Below are positions 1-12,890 of a stretch of DNA of 64,000 nucleotides, one piece after another (within the stretch, counting starts at the first letter, position 1; the number at the start of each line of letters is the position of its first letter). The stretch is from positions 2,541,034 through 2,605,033 of the forward strand of contig OZ029922.1 in NCBI GenBank assembly GCA_964023275.1, in the 5' to 3' direction. The position numbers were made by a program, and so were the translations under genes. The notes under the pieces are model-generated. The model did no database searches. It was not told the DNA's origin and was given only the letters and a program-made list of their open reading frames with translations. Origin of the DNA: Norana najaformis (taxonomy: Eukaryota; Annelida; Clitellata; Crassiclitellata; Hormogastridae).

Positions 1-764
1 AGATACTGTAACGCCCGCTGTTCATACCACGAATAAACGATGCTCATACACAATGACTGTTCACGCTACAAGTCAGATTACAGTTGTTACTTGAGTGGAA
101 AAAGAAATTCAAATTCCCAGATCCACGTTACCCCCCCCCCCCCTGTATTTTATTTATATTTATTTAATAAATCATGTATAATGTGCCCTATGTCAATATA
201 TGTCTCAATGTAACCTGTCGCTGGATATATTAACTTGATGAAAGAACTACATTTAAAAACTCGATAGGTGTGGCAGGACTCTGTCCTCTCTGATCGATCC
301 GTCAGACAGTTCTAGACTTACTAGTCACGACTTCGTACTTCTCAACAACTCCATCTGAGATTCACTCAGCGTCACGAGAATTCGTGCCAGAAGTTAAACA
401 TCTGACGCTTTTCCATGGCGTTTTAACAACAATATAATGTATGTATGTATGTGTATGTATATACGTGTGTATGTGTGCGTGTTTATATGTATGTACGTAT
501 GCATGCATATGTGTATGGGTATGCACCTGTGGTATGTATGCATATGTATGCATGTATGTATGCATGCACGTATGTACGTTTGAATGTACGTATGCACGTA
601 GGTGTATGTATGTGTTTGTATGTATTTACGCATGCACGTATGTGTATGTATGTAAATATGTGCATGTATGCGTATGTACGTATCAAGATACTTAATATAG
701 CGCCCTTTAAGTGCCTCTTTTGAAAACCCTCTGAAATGACTCGGCGTTTTTCTTATCGTTTTAG
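1..764. other. upstream flank, no gene recognised
   Basis: No coding exon is recognisable here. The left part is plain AT-rich DNA with a poly-C run near 130-143. The right part (438-735) is a degenerate ATGT/ACGT microsatellite joined to an antisense LINE 3'-end core. Candidate promoter sequence for the Ig/TSP1 gene must lie here or further left, but I see no convincing TATA box. Confidence 0.5.
438..735 (-). repeat. LINE 3'-end core with TACA-type tail (family E)
   Basis: Read on the minus strand, GGGCGCTATATTAAG is followed by a long imperfect run of TACATACA/CATACG. The same order (core, then TACA tail) recurs at 18000-18100, 29885-30020, 43410-43490, 55715-55760, 55800-55850 and 60940-61030. 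Short ORFs rich in H, T, Y and C in this stretch are microsatellite translations. Confidence 0.6.
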
Positions 765-808
765 GAATCAGTGATGAAAGATCATCGGACGACTGGATGA
801 CGAAGCTG

Positions 809-816
809 TGACGTCA
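809..816 (+). promoter_or_regulatory. perfect CRE palindrome in 5' leader
   Basis: TGACGTCA, the full cAMP-response element bound by CREB/ATF bZIP factors, lies 18 nt before the start codon. A half-similar CGACGTCA follows at 829-836. Its position near the start codon is suggestive only, because the transcription start is unknown and an upstream splice acceptor is possible at 764. Confidence 0.3.
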
Positions 817-834
817 TCGTCAACTGGCGACGTC

Positions 835-889
835 ATGTCTCCTCTTTATTTCTATTGGCTAGTCCTAGTGGCGGTACTAATTGATTCGG
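835..889 (+). CDS. Ig/TSP1 gene exon 1: signal peptide
   Basis: The ATG opens a hydrophobic stretch ([13 protein letters not shown]) and ends in phase 1 at a GTAATT donor. An in-frame TGA at 775 with no ATG in between fixes this start. The upstream sequence TTATCGTTTTAG (ending 764) could be the acceptor of a 5' UTR intron. Confidence 0.75.
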
Positions 890-2791
890 GTAATTTTATT
901 AATTATTTTATTCACTTATTAAGGGCTCAACGCCAGTACATCTGAATATGAGGCGCAAGACAAGTGTGCGCGAACGACTTGTCCAGGGTCGTTACACGGA
1001 GTCCGCTCTGCAGGCTCGAACTCGCAACCGTTAGAGCACAGACCAACCGTTCTACCGATAGACTATTAGTAGCGCTGTAGAAATTTCTGAGTTAACAATT
1101 ACGAGTGAGCCTTAGAAAACCAGATTCAGTCGCGAAACCCACAGAGGTCACTAAGGGCGAACCACGTCATCTGGATCTCTTGCTTGTTTCTACCTCCTCC
1201 TCCTCTTCCCAAACCTATGACGCAACTGACATTTATATAGCGCCAGTCGTCTCCAGTTTAGATATTGAATTGCAACTGCCAGCCGACAACTCGAGTGACG
1301 GTGAATTGTATTTCAATTACGAGGCCATAGATGGGCCCTGGCATCTCCCATCGATCATCGGTCGCCCACGACCGTCCGCTGCACCGTCGGCCCCGCTTCC
1401 CTGCTCTCCGTCCCTCTTCCTGTTCTGTGTCTTTTGTATGTGTCAAGGGGAAAACTGCACCGCACGGAAAGGGTTTCTGTGCACAGGTTAAGGTGGTGCT
1501 GGTGTCGTGCACATAGGGTCAATGGTCAAAGGTCAACGTACATGAACAGATACTGTACATATGGTTCATCCAGGGATAGGGATCAGAGAGCTCCACAAGC
1601 TCAATTCCTTCCCTTTCTCCCGAAGGGATCGATTAGATTCGATCAAAATTTTCCGTGTATGTGTGTCTGTCCATCTATACGTATGTATGTATTCATATAT
1701 ATATACGCATGAATGCATGAATACATACATATATGTACATGCATACATATACACATACAATATATGTACATGAACACATACATATATGCATAAATATCTA
1801 TATATACATACATACATACATGCATACACATACATACATACATACATACATACATGCATACACATACATACATACATACATACATACATACATACATACA
1901 TACATACATGCATGATCGACTGTTCTCACTCGCCGACCTTGCGCAACCCGTGTAATAACGGAACTGGTCTTACGAGGTCTCTCCGTCCTTAACCTCTCCA
2001 TCCTTAACCTCTCCATCCTTAACCTCTCCGTCCTTAACCTCTCCATCCTTAACCTCTCCGTCCTTAACCTCTCCATCCTTAACCTCTCCATCCTTAACCT
2101 CTCCATCCTTAACCTCTCCATCCTTAACCTCTCCGTCCTTAACCTCTCCATCCTTAACCTCTCCATCCTTAACCTCTCCGTCCTTAACCTCTCCGTCCTT
2201 AACCTCTCCATCCTTAACCTCTCCGTCCTTAACCTCTCCATCCTTAACCTCTCCGTCCTTAACCTCTCCGTCCTTAACCTCTCCGTCCTTAACCTCTCCA
2301 TCCTTAACCTCTCCGTCCTTAACCTCTCCGTCCTTAACCTCTCCGTCCTTAACCTCTCCATCCTTAACCTCTCCGTCCTTAACCTCTCCGTCCTTAACCT
2401 CTCCATCCTTAACCTCTCCGTCCTTAACCTCTCCGTCCTTAACCTCTCCGTCCTTAACCTCTCCGTCCTTAACCTCTCCGTCCTTAACCTCTCCATCCTT
2501 AACCTCTCCGTCCGACACTCACCCTCACTCACTTGAAAGTCGGAATATAAGTTTTTCGACATCCGGGCTTCGCACCTATCTCCAAATCGCAGTACCGCGA
2601 AGCCGTTAGTCACGTGACAACTGGATCTAAGCACATGGGTGTCAGTCATCCACCCGTCCAGTTACCTTGCCCAGCGTGGGATCTATAAGGCGAAATGGCC
2701 CGTAGCCCCCCTGTGAATAATGCAGTCCAATAGAATACTATGATGTAAGGCGAGATATAGATATAGATATTGATAGCTAGCTATCAAGTTT

Positions 2792-2849
<58 letters not shown>

Positions 2850-3076
2850 TAGATACATACATACATACATGCATACATACATGCATTCATACATACATAC
2901 ATACATACATAGACAGACAGACAAACAGATAGAGATCCCGCTTTTGCAAGAAACGCTCCCGATCTTCCCAGAATCCCCTGCAGCTGATCTCTGCGTTATT
3001 ACATTCGATCACACAGTCTTTTAGAGTACCTATTACTCGCCTGCAGCGCCAGCTACACACACCTACACACACACAC

Positions 3077-3111
<35 letters not shown>

Positions 3112-6100
3112 GCGCCACGTATACTCAAAACGGCGACATCTCGGCCTTGTTCTCAATAAAGAGGCCTCCGATTTTTAATTTCCGCCATCTTGTTTCGTAA
3201 CGGCCGCGGCGGACGAAAGCAACATTATTAACAAGATCGTATTTCGGAAAATACGCCATCTGCCGTCACTTCTCCTTTGTCAATAGCAACCGCGACTACC
3301 TTCCATCCCTCTAGCAGTCTGTCCTCGGGTGAAGAGGACAACAGCAACGATCGTGTTGCACTGGAATATGACAACCGCTGTTGACAACGGGGGATTGTTA
3401 ATTAAACGATATCGTGCTACAAGTAAATTGACGATTCAATAAGTTATGACGGACGAACTGAGCAACTGATGGTAGAGCGCTTTCGACAGGTCAAAGGTTG
3501 CTACTTAATTAATGCAAGAACAGGTACATACATACATACATACATACATACATACTACATACATTTATATATACATTCATGTATGTACGAATGAATGTAT
3601 CTACATACATGCATACATATACATGCTTGTGTGCGTGCGTACATACATGCATGATTACATACATACTGAATACATACATACATACATACCACATAAATGC
3701 ATACATACATACCACATAAATGCATACATACATTCATGCATGATTACATATACACCGAATACATGCATACCTACATACATACTACATACACACATGCATA
3801 CTACATACATGCATGCATGCATGTATGCATACATACATACATACTGTATACATAATTATATACATATACAACTTGAATACATCAGATGTTTAAACCCGAG
3901 GTAGAAATGAACCCTCTGGACACAAATTCCCCGGAGATCACATCGTAATCGTCTTCCTGCTGTTTACAGAGGAACTGTTTGTTTTACTGGTTCTCAGCCT
4001 GGCTGATGCACATGATCTCCAAAGGTCAGATGCTGATCGTTAAGGCCGGCGAAACGGTCCAACTGGAGTGCGAGTTCTTTTCCGAATCGTTCGGTCTCTT
4101 CGAGAATCCGACCGTCTGGCGAAAGGCGCAGAGACTCGAAGAGTCACAGATTAACATGATGGGCAACCTTCTTGAACCTTTCGCCTCCGCCAAGAGGTTT
4201 AGGGCGACCTTTCAACCCCACGCTCCAAGGTTCCTGTTTGGACTCACGATCACAGGTAAACCAGCTATTCTTTGCGAACATATATAAAACAATTCTCTTA
4301 GATGTTCGATTACGTATGCAGTCCCACAGTAGATCGTAATCGTAATCCCGAGATTTCTGCAGCGTCCAACGAAGGCCACGTCAGAGGACCAGCTTATTCA
4401 CAGACGCTCAGTCAAAACAAAATCGATAGGCAAAAGGATTCTGTTCCAGATCAAGGTCCAAAAATCAGGCAGAGAGAGTGTAGCAGCTACGGTGGGTGGT
4501 GTTTGAGACTGGAGCAGAGAGAAAGATAAGAGGAAGAAGGGGTATCAGGGATAGGATCTGTGAAAGAGGAAGGTTTTCAGTTTTGAGTGAAAGGCGAAAG
4601 CAGAAACTGCAAGTGCTGGAGCATGGATGAGTCTGTATGATGGGTCAGATAACTGTCGCACTTAAGGGAAGTTTATTTCAGTGGTGGGGCAGCTATGGCT
4701 ATGGAGCGATTACCAAATTTTAAGGATTAGGTGATGGAGGGAGGGGCGGAAAAGTGTTAGGGCAGAAGAGGAGCGAGTTGAGCGAAGTCGTTGGATTGTA
4801 AATAAGTATTTCTATCTCGGACTATCACGGCCGGCATCCGGGGATCGGAAACAACGTGTAATCCATTCAGACGGGCAGCGGTGGTGAAGGAAATGCCCCG
4901 ATAAATTCGCTGAGAAAAGGGAAAGGGTCAAGGTTATACGGACGTTACAGAAAAGTGTATACACAAATAAATGTGCATAATACGAGTCAAATTTAATAAA
5001 TGATTCATCGCAGGACCTGCCACGTTTTCTTAACTTCTTTCACGACTTCTCACGAGCCTGAATTCTGAGATGGCAAACAACGTCGCCGAAAACACAGAGT
5101 GGCATTAATTTCGCAGAAGTCGCCGACAAATTGCAAATGGCAAAAGTTCTGTTGCATGTTTTATTATTGACATCTTTTCTGATATCGTGAACATCTCGCC
5201 CTGTAGCGGCGCTGCATTTGAATAAGTGGACAGGACCGACTGTGACGTCCGAGCCTCAACTGGTCATTTCGCTGTCACGACAGCTGTGGCGTGATTAAAG
5301 TGGACTCATAGCCGGTGTATGAATGCTGTCCGCCGCTCGCATTCCGTCCGCCTGTCCCAGGAGGACCCCTGAAATGAAAGTCGTGTTGACGCATCTCTTC
5401 TCGTTACAAGCAAATCTATCACTCCAGTCATCAGGTGGCAAGGTGTATGGCGGGAAACACGTCGCCTTTGCGTCCGGTGTTGATACTGATACTAAAAGTG
5501 AATGTCGATTCGCTGATAAGACTAAGGGGTCGTCCAGTAATGATGTCCGGGAAGAGGGAGAGGGAGGGACCACCAAAATGCGGACAAATGAGGAAAACAG
5601 GACGGGTTATGTCCAAAGCGGCCGGCCGTATCTTGATGTGGTACATAGTAAAAGTAAAGTATCCCATATAACACAAGTGACACGTACATGTAGGGGAGGC
5701 TCTGATCTCCTTTTCTGCAGGTCCTTGAGCTGGCAATGGACGAATTGTTTGGAATTGGATAGGGTAATCTAGGCCTAAGGATTCCGCTGGAATGCGGGCG
5801 TCCGCAAAACAGGGAGGAGACAAAAGTAGGTCACCTTTTCGGACGTCCTTTGTGCACGACCTCTGTTTATCGGGCGAGAAATTATTCTGTTCTTCAACTG
5901 TTTTTGTCTCCAATGGATCACGACGGCTTCTTCAACGGACTACGGTTCTTGACTTAAGCTTACCTGAAGCAACTACCTGTCGAACATTTATATCGCGCCT
6001 TTAAAGAACCTTACACACACTCAAAGACGGCCAACCAATATGTCTATCTAAAAATGTGCGACTCAGAATAAGCCGAGAATCTGTCTCGAGCTTTTCTCAG

Positions 6101-9064
6101 GCGGAAGAGTTCGGATTTTTAGGAAGGATGCTCCAATATAACAACTTATGAAACTCGCAGCGATCTTAATTCTTGCAATTTAATCACCGAAGCCATTAAT
6201 AAATTAGCGATTTCGTTAGCTATAGACGAAGGCAACGGAGGCTTAAAGGAATTTTCGGCACAGGAAAAGAAGCCGTAGCATATTGCCTGTGTCAGCTAGC
6301 GGTACATCATTTAGTCACGCTTGCTTGATAGCAGAGGAGACCGGGGCAAACATGATGAGACAAGAGGTGAACTGGGGTGATGCAAGATGGATGGGGAACG
6401 GAAAGCAATAAAGAAGAAACCGAACTGAAAAAGGGAAACGAGTGCAGAATGGAAGGGTGAAAAATGTAAAGTAATGTAAATCTCCGAAATATATCAGCAG
6501 CACACGTAAGCCGTGTCAGAGAGACAGGCTTAAACACCGGAGCTATATCAATTCAAGTTCACAAGAGCCAGGATGTTTGATCGGTTTCGGTGCCAGGTCG
6601 GAATATGTGGGTCGGGTCGGAGGAGAGGAGGGACAGGACTAGCCATCCGACCTCATGAACTGAGGCTAAGAAAATGAAGTCGCTAACACTTCGTACCCAT
6701 AGATGCCTCTCAGCGTCAGCTTAATAGACTGTTCTTCTTCTTGCAGAAATCTAGATGTTCCAATAGTTTTGCTATAACTAATGTATGTAGGCCTACAACT
6801 TCAGAGTCGAAGAAAGTAGTTTTCAAATAAGTAATCCATGTATGACTAGCAGGTAGCATATAACATAGCTAATTCTGAAACTATACTTTAACTCGCGGCT
6901 ACGCTTTAAATGGCGTGGCACCCATTTAAACTGGCAGCGGTGGGAAGGACCCCACCCGAATAATTAATTGAAATTAAGCAGGGTCGATGCAATACGGTCA
7001 CTGTATAAAAACGTATCCATTTACATTTATTTACGCCACTACCAAGCTCAGACAATCTGCAGCCTGCTAATGCTTCTCTGTATTCTTTGGTTAACTTTTC
7101 ACATTTTCATAAGGCAGCATACTTTAATGGGCCAAGGCTACTCTTTAAACCACATTTCCACTTGCTCAGCAAACTTCCTGCCCGTTAATTATGACTGCAG
7201 CCGCGACTGATCAGTAAATGAGAATACTTAATCTGGACGCTAAGCTCAGGGTCACTGAACTCTCTGTCCTTTGTTACTTGGCTGATATGGTTGTGATGTG
7301 TTTTTTCCTGGACAGATGTGTCACTGGAGGACAACGGAAACTACACGTGTCACATAAACGGGCCACATAACACGATTCTTTCATCAGTTACTCATTATAT
7401 CTTCGTGACAGGTCTGTACGATTCAATGTTGCCGCAAATGAATCCCGCAAAATTGTACAGGCAAAGGTAGCAAACTTGTTATTCGTCTCTGCATAGAATC
7501 TTTTAAGAAAATGGTTCGGGGGTTAGAAATATATTTATTGAAATGTCATTGAAATGCATAGTTAGTTGGACTTGGTTCTTGACATGACATCTCTGGACAA
7601 CCCCTCTGACTTGACGCAGCACTCGTGAATAAGTTTACGATTACAATAAGTTACCTAGTTAGTAGCCAGCTAGATACTTAATGAAGTACATTTCAAGTAC
7701 TCACAAGAACATACTTGAAGTACATAAATGCGACACAGCATGTACTTACTTGTTTTTTACTTACTCGATTTATTACGCGCGCAAGATCAATAAATATGAA
7801 TCCGATGTGTGAGACAAGCATGCTCGAACAACTTGTCCATGGTCGTTACATGGAGTCCGCTCAGCAGGTTCGAATCCGCAATCGTTGGATTACAAACCCG
7901 GCGCATTGCCGAATAGATCAGAAACATGTGTGTATATATTGCCCGCAAATTAAGGCCGAAAAGGTAAAAGTACTGGTAACAGACTCTCCATTGTAAGAAC
8001 TTATCTCAGACAATCGATTAGTCGCGGCGCAGTTTGAATGAAATCTTGAAACCAGTCGCGTCTCATCAGTTACACGTACAAGTTCGTGACAGATTTGCAC
8101 GCATCGTCTTATTCAAATATCACCCAAAGCTTCAATTATAAATTGTTCCTGAGAAAATCGTGACTAAGTTGCACCAAACACCGGCCGCGTGCTACCAATC
8201 GACTATCACACGACTCCGAATCGTGCGGTATTTCAAGCCATTGCATATTCAGAAACACAGATGGCAGTCCACTATATCCCAGTCGCCAGAGACGAAAATT
8301 TTGTTCTTACACAAGGTCTACCATTTTTCATACATTCTCGATATTTACACGCAGTCAAACTCACTATGAAGCTACTCCATCGCTGCCTGGTACTGGCATA
8401 GGGAGGTTCAGACATATCAAGCCGGGTTAGTTATTTAAGTGACTGACCGTGCGTGGAATACCACGCCATCTGGCGCCCGTTCAGGCCTCCATCTTTTTTT
8501 GGTCGATAATGATTCCGAACACAATAACATAACATAACCATAACATTAACATAGAACATAAGCATAACATAACATAAACATAACAAAAACATAACATAAA
8601 CATAACATAACAACTAATAACATTCGTTGGTTGTGTATCGCTTAGCTCCGGTTGACCGCGTGGTCATCACAGACGACAACTCGACCCAGCTGGACCTCGG
8701 TCGTCGCCTGAACCTCATCTACACCGAGAACCAATTCGGTCTACTACGCTGCATCGCTCTCGGGGGCTCCCCACCACCGGACATCCACGTCTATCTCGAC
8801 CAAGACGACATCACGGCTCAGTTCACCCTGACGAGGACCCCGACGATGAGCAGACGAAAGGGACTTCGACTCGTCTACTACACGACCGAAAGGTCAACCA
8901 ACCTGTTCCGGGTTCAACCGAGAGACGATGGCAAGATGGTCAAGTGCGTCGTCTCGGTTCCCGGATCTCCGTCCAACTACTCGCTCGCACGGATAACGGT
9001 ACACTGTGAGTCTGCCTATTTTATTAATTAACTAACTAAAATTATTTATTTGTTTATCTATCTC

Positions 9065-9096
<32 letters not shown>

Positions 9097-12000
9097 ATCT
9101 ATCTATCTATTCATCCATCCATCCATCCATCCACCCACCCATCCATTCATCCATTCATCCATTCATCCATCCATCCACCCACCCATCCAATCATCCATCC
9201 ATCCATCCACCCACCTATCCATTCATCCATCCACCCACCCATCCATTCATCCATCCATTCATCCATCCACCCACCCATCCATTCATCCATCCATCCATCC
9301 ATCCATCCATCTACCTTCTCTCTGCCAGAGCCGGATTAGACGTAGCCGTTCCAGATGCTCATTATTGTCTCCACCTACCTCGGGTATTTTTATTTATCTA
9401 TTTAACTTTTAATTCTCGCCTATTTATCCTTCTCCTTTTCCCCCTCATCGTCTTCTCCACTCCTCTTTCCGTTACTTCTTCCTTTTCCTCATCTTCCAGC
9501 TCCTCTTTCTCTCCTCGCTCTTTTTCCTGCTCTTTTACTGCTCCTCATCCCGGATCGCCAACTACTCGCTCGCACGGATAACGGTACACTGTGAGTTTGC
9601 CTAATTAATTAACTAACTAATTAATTAATTGAGTTTTTAATCATCCTGCTCCTACTCCTGATCATTCATTCGTCCTCATCTTTCTCATTCTCAACCTCGT
9701 CCTCTTCATTCTCCTCTCCTATTTCTCCTTCTCCTCTTCTCTTTACTCTCCTGTTTCTCTCTTCGCTCCTTTCCTGCTCCTTTTCGTGCTCCTCATCTTA
9801 GTACTGATCTCTGTCCTCTTTCCGTGATTGTTCCTCTCTTCCTCCGTCTTCTCCTCATCTTTCCGCTCCTCTATCTCTCCTCGTTCCTCTTCCAACTGCT
9901 CATCTTCCTACACCTTCCCTTCTCCTTCTCTGCTTTATCTCCAACTCATTCTCTACCTGCTCCTGTTTTTAAATTCCTCCTCTTCGTAAGCATATATATA
10001 TACATATATGTATGCACGGGTATCTGTTGTTTATCGCCTCCACGGCCTGTCTGCCCCTGAATAGACGCGGCCGTCTTTGCCTGTGACGAGACGGAGGCCT
10101 TCGTCGGAGAACGCAACGCCTTCCTTCGCTGCGAGATTCGCGCCAAACCGAAGCCAGATGCCATCTTCTGGATCATCAACGGCAACGGAACGACCGTCTC
10201 CGAGGGTGAAATCGTCGACGGATATTGGACCCTAGTCATGGTAGGACACCGACGACATAACGTACGGTAGAACACGTCCGTCTCTTAGGAGCTTCACTTG
10301 AAGCGGCGCTACACAATTTCGTGATCGCACAGAGTGTGGTAGGCTGTGTCGGTCATAGTAGTCCACCAATCTGAGCGATTCTAATGACTTCTATAATGCC
10401 ATTATCATATTGCACATGACATCAATCAGTGGAAGATGGGTGGGTGGGTGGGTGGATGGGTGGATGGTTGGGTGGGTGGGTTGGTGGTTGAATGGATGGA
10501 TGGTTGGATAGATGGATGGATGGATGGATGGATGGATATCAGCCTCCGTTGAAGCCACATTGCACTCGATACACACCATTTTTATGGCGGTCTGTCGGTC
10601 GATATATAATATCGCGCACAGTCATCGATGCATAGACGCACAGACGTAGACGTACACACAGATCCAGCAAAACACTAACTCGTAGACACACACACGGACA
10701 CGCACAGAACCAAAAACTCATACACAGACATACACGAGGGCGAGCTAGGCAAAAGACTAAAAGAAAATGACTGACTCTGCACACTGACTAGCGCAACATG
10801 ACTTATACCCGGATGCAAAATGACCTCATGGCCCAAAAATCGATCAATACGAGGAGAAACACACATAGCTTTCGATACATAAATAGGTATACGGTGTTCC
10901 GAAAAAAAGAACTACAAGCTCAGTTACAATAGCTGAAGTATATTATTTAAAATAGTTAATGCATTTGAAACCATCAGAGACATATCTTAGTTTCCGACGC
11001 CTCAGCGACAGCCATCTTAATAGACCGACTTTCCGGCATTGACCTGACTATGGCTTGGTTCTGGTGGCCCATCTGCTGATGTGTAATTAGCATTAGACAC
11101 AGGCGCTATAGAAGTTGACAATAAATAATTATTCGTGTAACGCGAAGAGAGTTAACGGAATAACAAGGCAGATTATCTCCTTGGAACAACCTTCCACCCA
11201 TGACGTGACATGTTCAGCTTACCTGAAGTGACCACCTCATCTCTTTAGACAGATCTGCTACAGTAGATACTGTGCTTCAACGCCTTTCAGAGCCTTTAAA
11301 AGCCGCTGTGCACCTACATAATACAACATAACGACACATAATACAACACAATATAACATAATACAACATAATACAACATAAACCATCATAATACAACATC
11401 ATACGACATAATACGACATGAGACAATATAATATAAAATAATATAACATAGTGCAACATAATACAACACAATACATCATAATACAACATCATACAACATG
11501 ATACATCATAATACAACATCATACAACATGATACATCATAATACAACACAATATAACATAATAGAAGATGTCACAAAACACAATATGCTATGCGTGTCTG
11601 CTGGAGCCAACCAGTGGTCAGTGTCCACTTACTGATTAACTCTTTGTTCTTACTGCCTTTAACATTATTTAGGCCAGCGTTTTTGTGAAATACTTATAAA
11701 GCGCTATATTAAGAGTCTACACATACATCTGATTGGACACATAAATTTTACAGCAAAAGTAAGAAGATGAAAGGGACATTACGACAATATTCAGCATTTT
11801 ACACTCATAGTCCATTCGGTAGCGCGCTGGGTCTGCCAACAATTGCGTGATCGAGCCTGCTGCGTGGACTCCGTGTAACGACCTTGGACAAATTGATCGC
11901 GACACAATAAGTGATCTTCCGCTCTTAATATATGCACTAATAAAAATATACTGAACTGCAGCGTCGCATGGGGTTAAGTATCGTTGTGGAAACAGTTAGA

Positions 12001-12805
12001 AGAACCGGGCTGGGGTATTTGGCGACAACAGGGTGTGATATACTAAGAATCAAGGGCTTCATTAACACCTAATAAACCCCTGCTATGCAGGAACCCATCC
12101 GACCATACACAGTTACACACCATCCTGTCAAACCAGAGCTACGAGGCTCACTTCCCAGCTCTATGACCCAATGTCTTAATGAACACGACGTGCTTTCCCC
12201 GCCTTTTCGTACACTTACGAAAATATATGCACTAATAAATGCATTAATAAATGTATCATCTTTATGGTCCTCGTGTATGTACATGTATGCATGTTATCTC
12301 CATGGCGTATATATTCACACATGAGCACTGATGGTCCAACGCACCTCTGTATACATGTTTGCATGTATGGATAAGCTCCATGTATACATTATTAACTGGC
12401 TGAGAGCTTGGCATTAGATTGCTCAATAAACCATTACAGAGAAATATTAGGTAATTATGTTGTAACCCGTCGAAGCCCAGGCTGGCTTTATGCATTTTGT
12501 AACAGGCAAGATTTGCATATCAACATCCATCCACATAGCAAAAACATTCTCTTTTTTTCTCACCCAGGCTCTGTGAAGAGAAGATTTTCTCCCATTTCGT
12601 GTTCAGGAAATTAATTGCGGCTTTGATTTCGAGGAAAAAGCCTCGTTTAGTTTGGTCCATTTGTGCATCTCCGGCTGCCCGTTTGTATGTCTGTGTGTCT
12701 CTGCCTGCCTGTCTGTCTGTCGATTAGTCACGAATGCTACAATATCAGCCAATGGGCATATTTAAAAATGCCACCGAGCGAAGAGTCCATTTACGATAAC
12801 GTTCT

Positions 12806-12890
<85 letters not shown>

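Larger units (their letters stand above)
890..3997. other. intron 1 of the Ig/TSP1 gene
   Basis: This intron holds an antisense tRNA-like SINE (960-1075), a possible cassette micro-exon (1448-1486), CATA tracts (1680-1912), the 15-bp minisatellite (1981-2520), a CAGA run (about 2793-2850), a CA run (about 3057-3108) and a long CATA-rich tract (3525-3865). The ORF at 1105-1491 has no recognisable domain. Confidence 0.7.

Noticed and set aside
960-1075. tRNA gene on the minus strand
   Set aside because: Box A and box B are present but no acceptor stem pairs, and the tail is shared with other dispersed copies, so it is a SINE.
1798-2649. 283-codon and 182-codon minus-strand ORFs made of ERLRT or KDGEV repeats
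   Set aside because: Both are translations of the 15-bp minisatellite; the unit length keeps every frame open.
3970-3997. upstream extension of Ig/TSP1 exon 2, including a signal-peptide-like frame ([13 protein letters not shown])
   Set aside because: That frame stops within 25 codons. The Ig frame starting at 3970 would be in phase 0, which does not fit exon 1; 3998 does.
5200-6000. ORFs of 149 and 160 codons in intron 2 of the receptor
   Set aside because: Kept only as an unexplained region: no domain, no splice context, and both strands are equally open.
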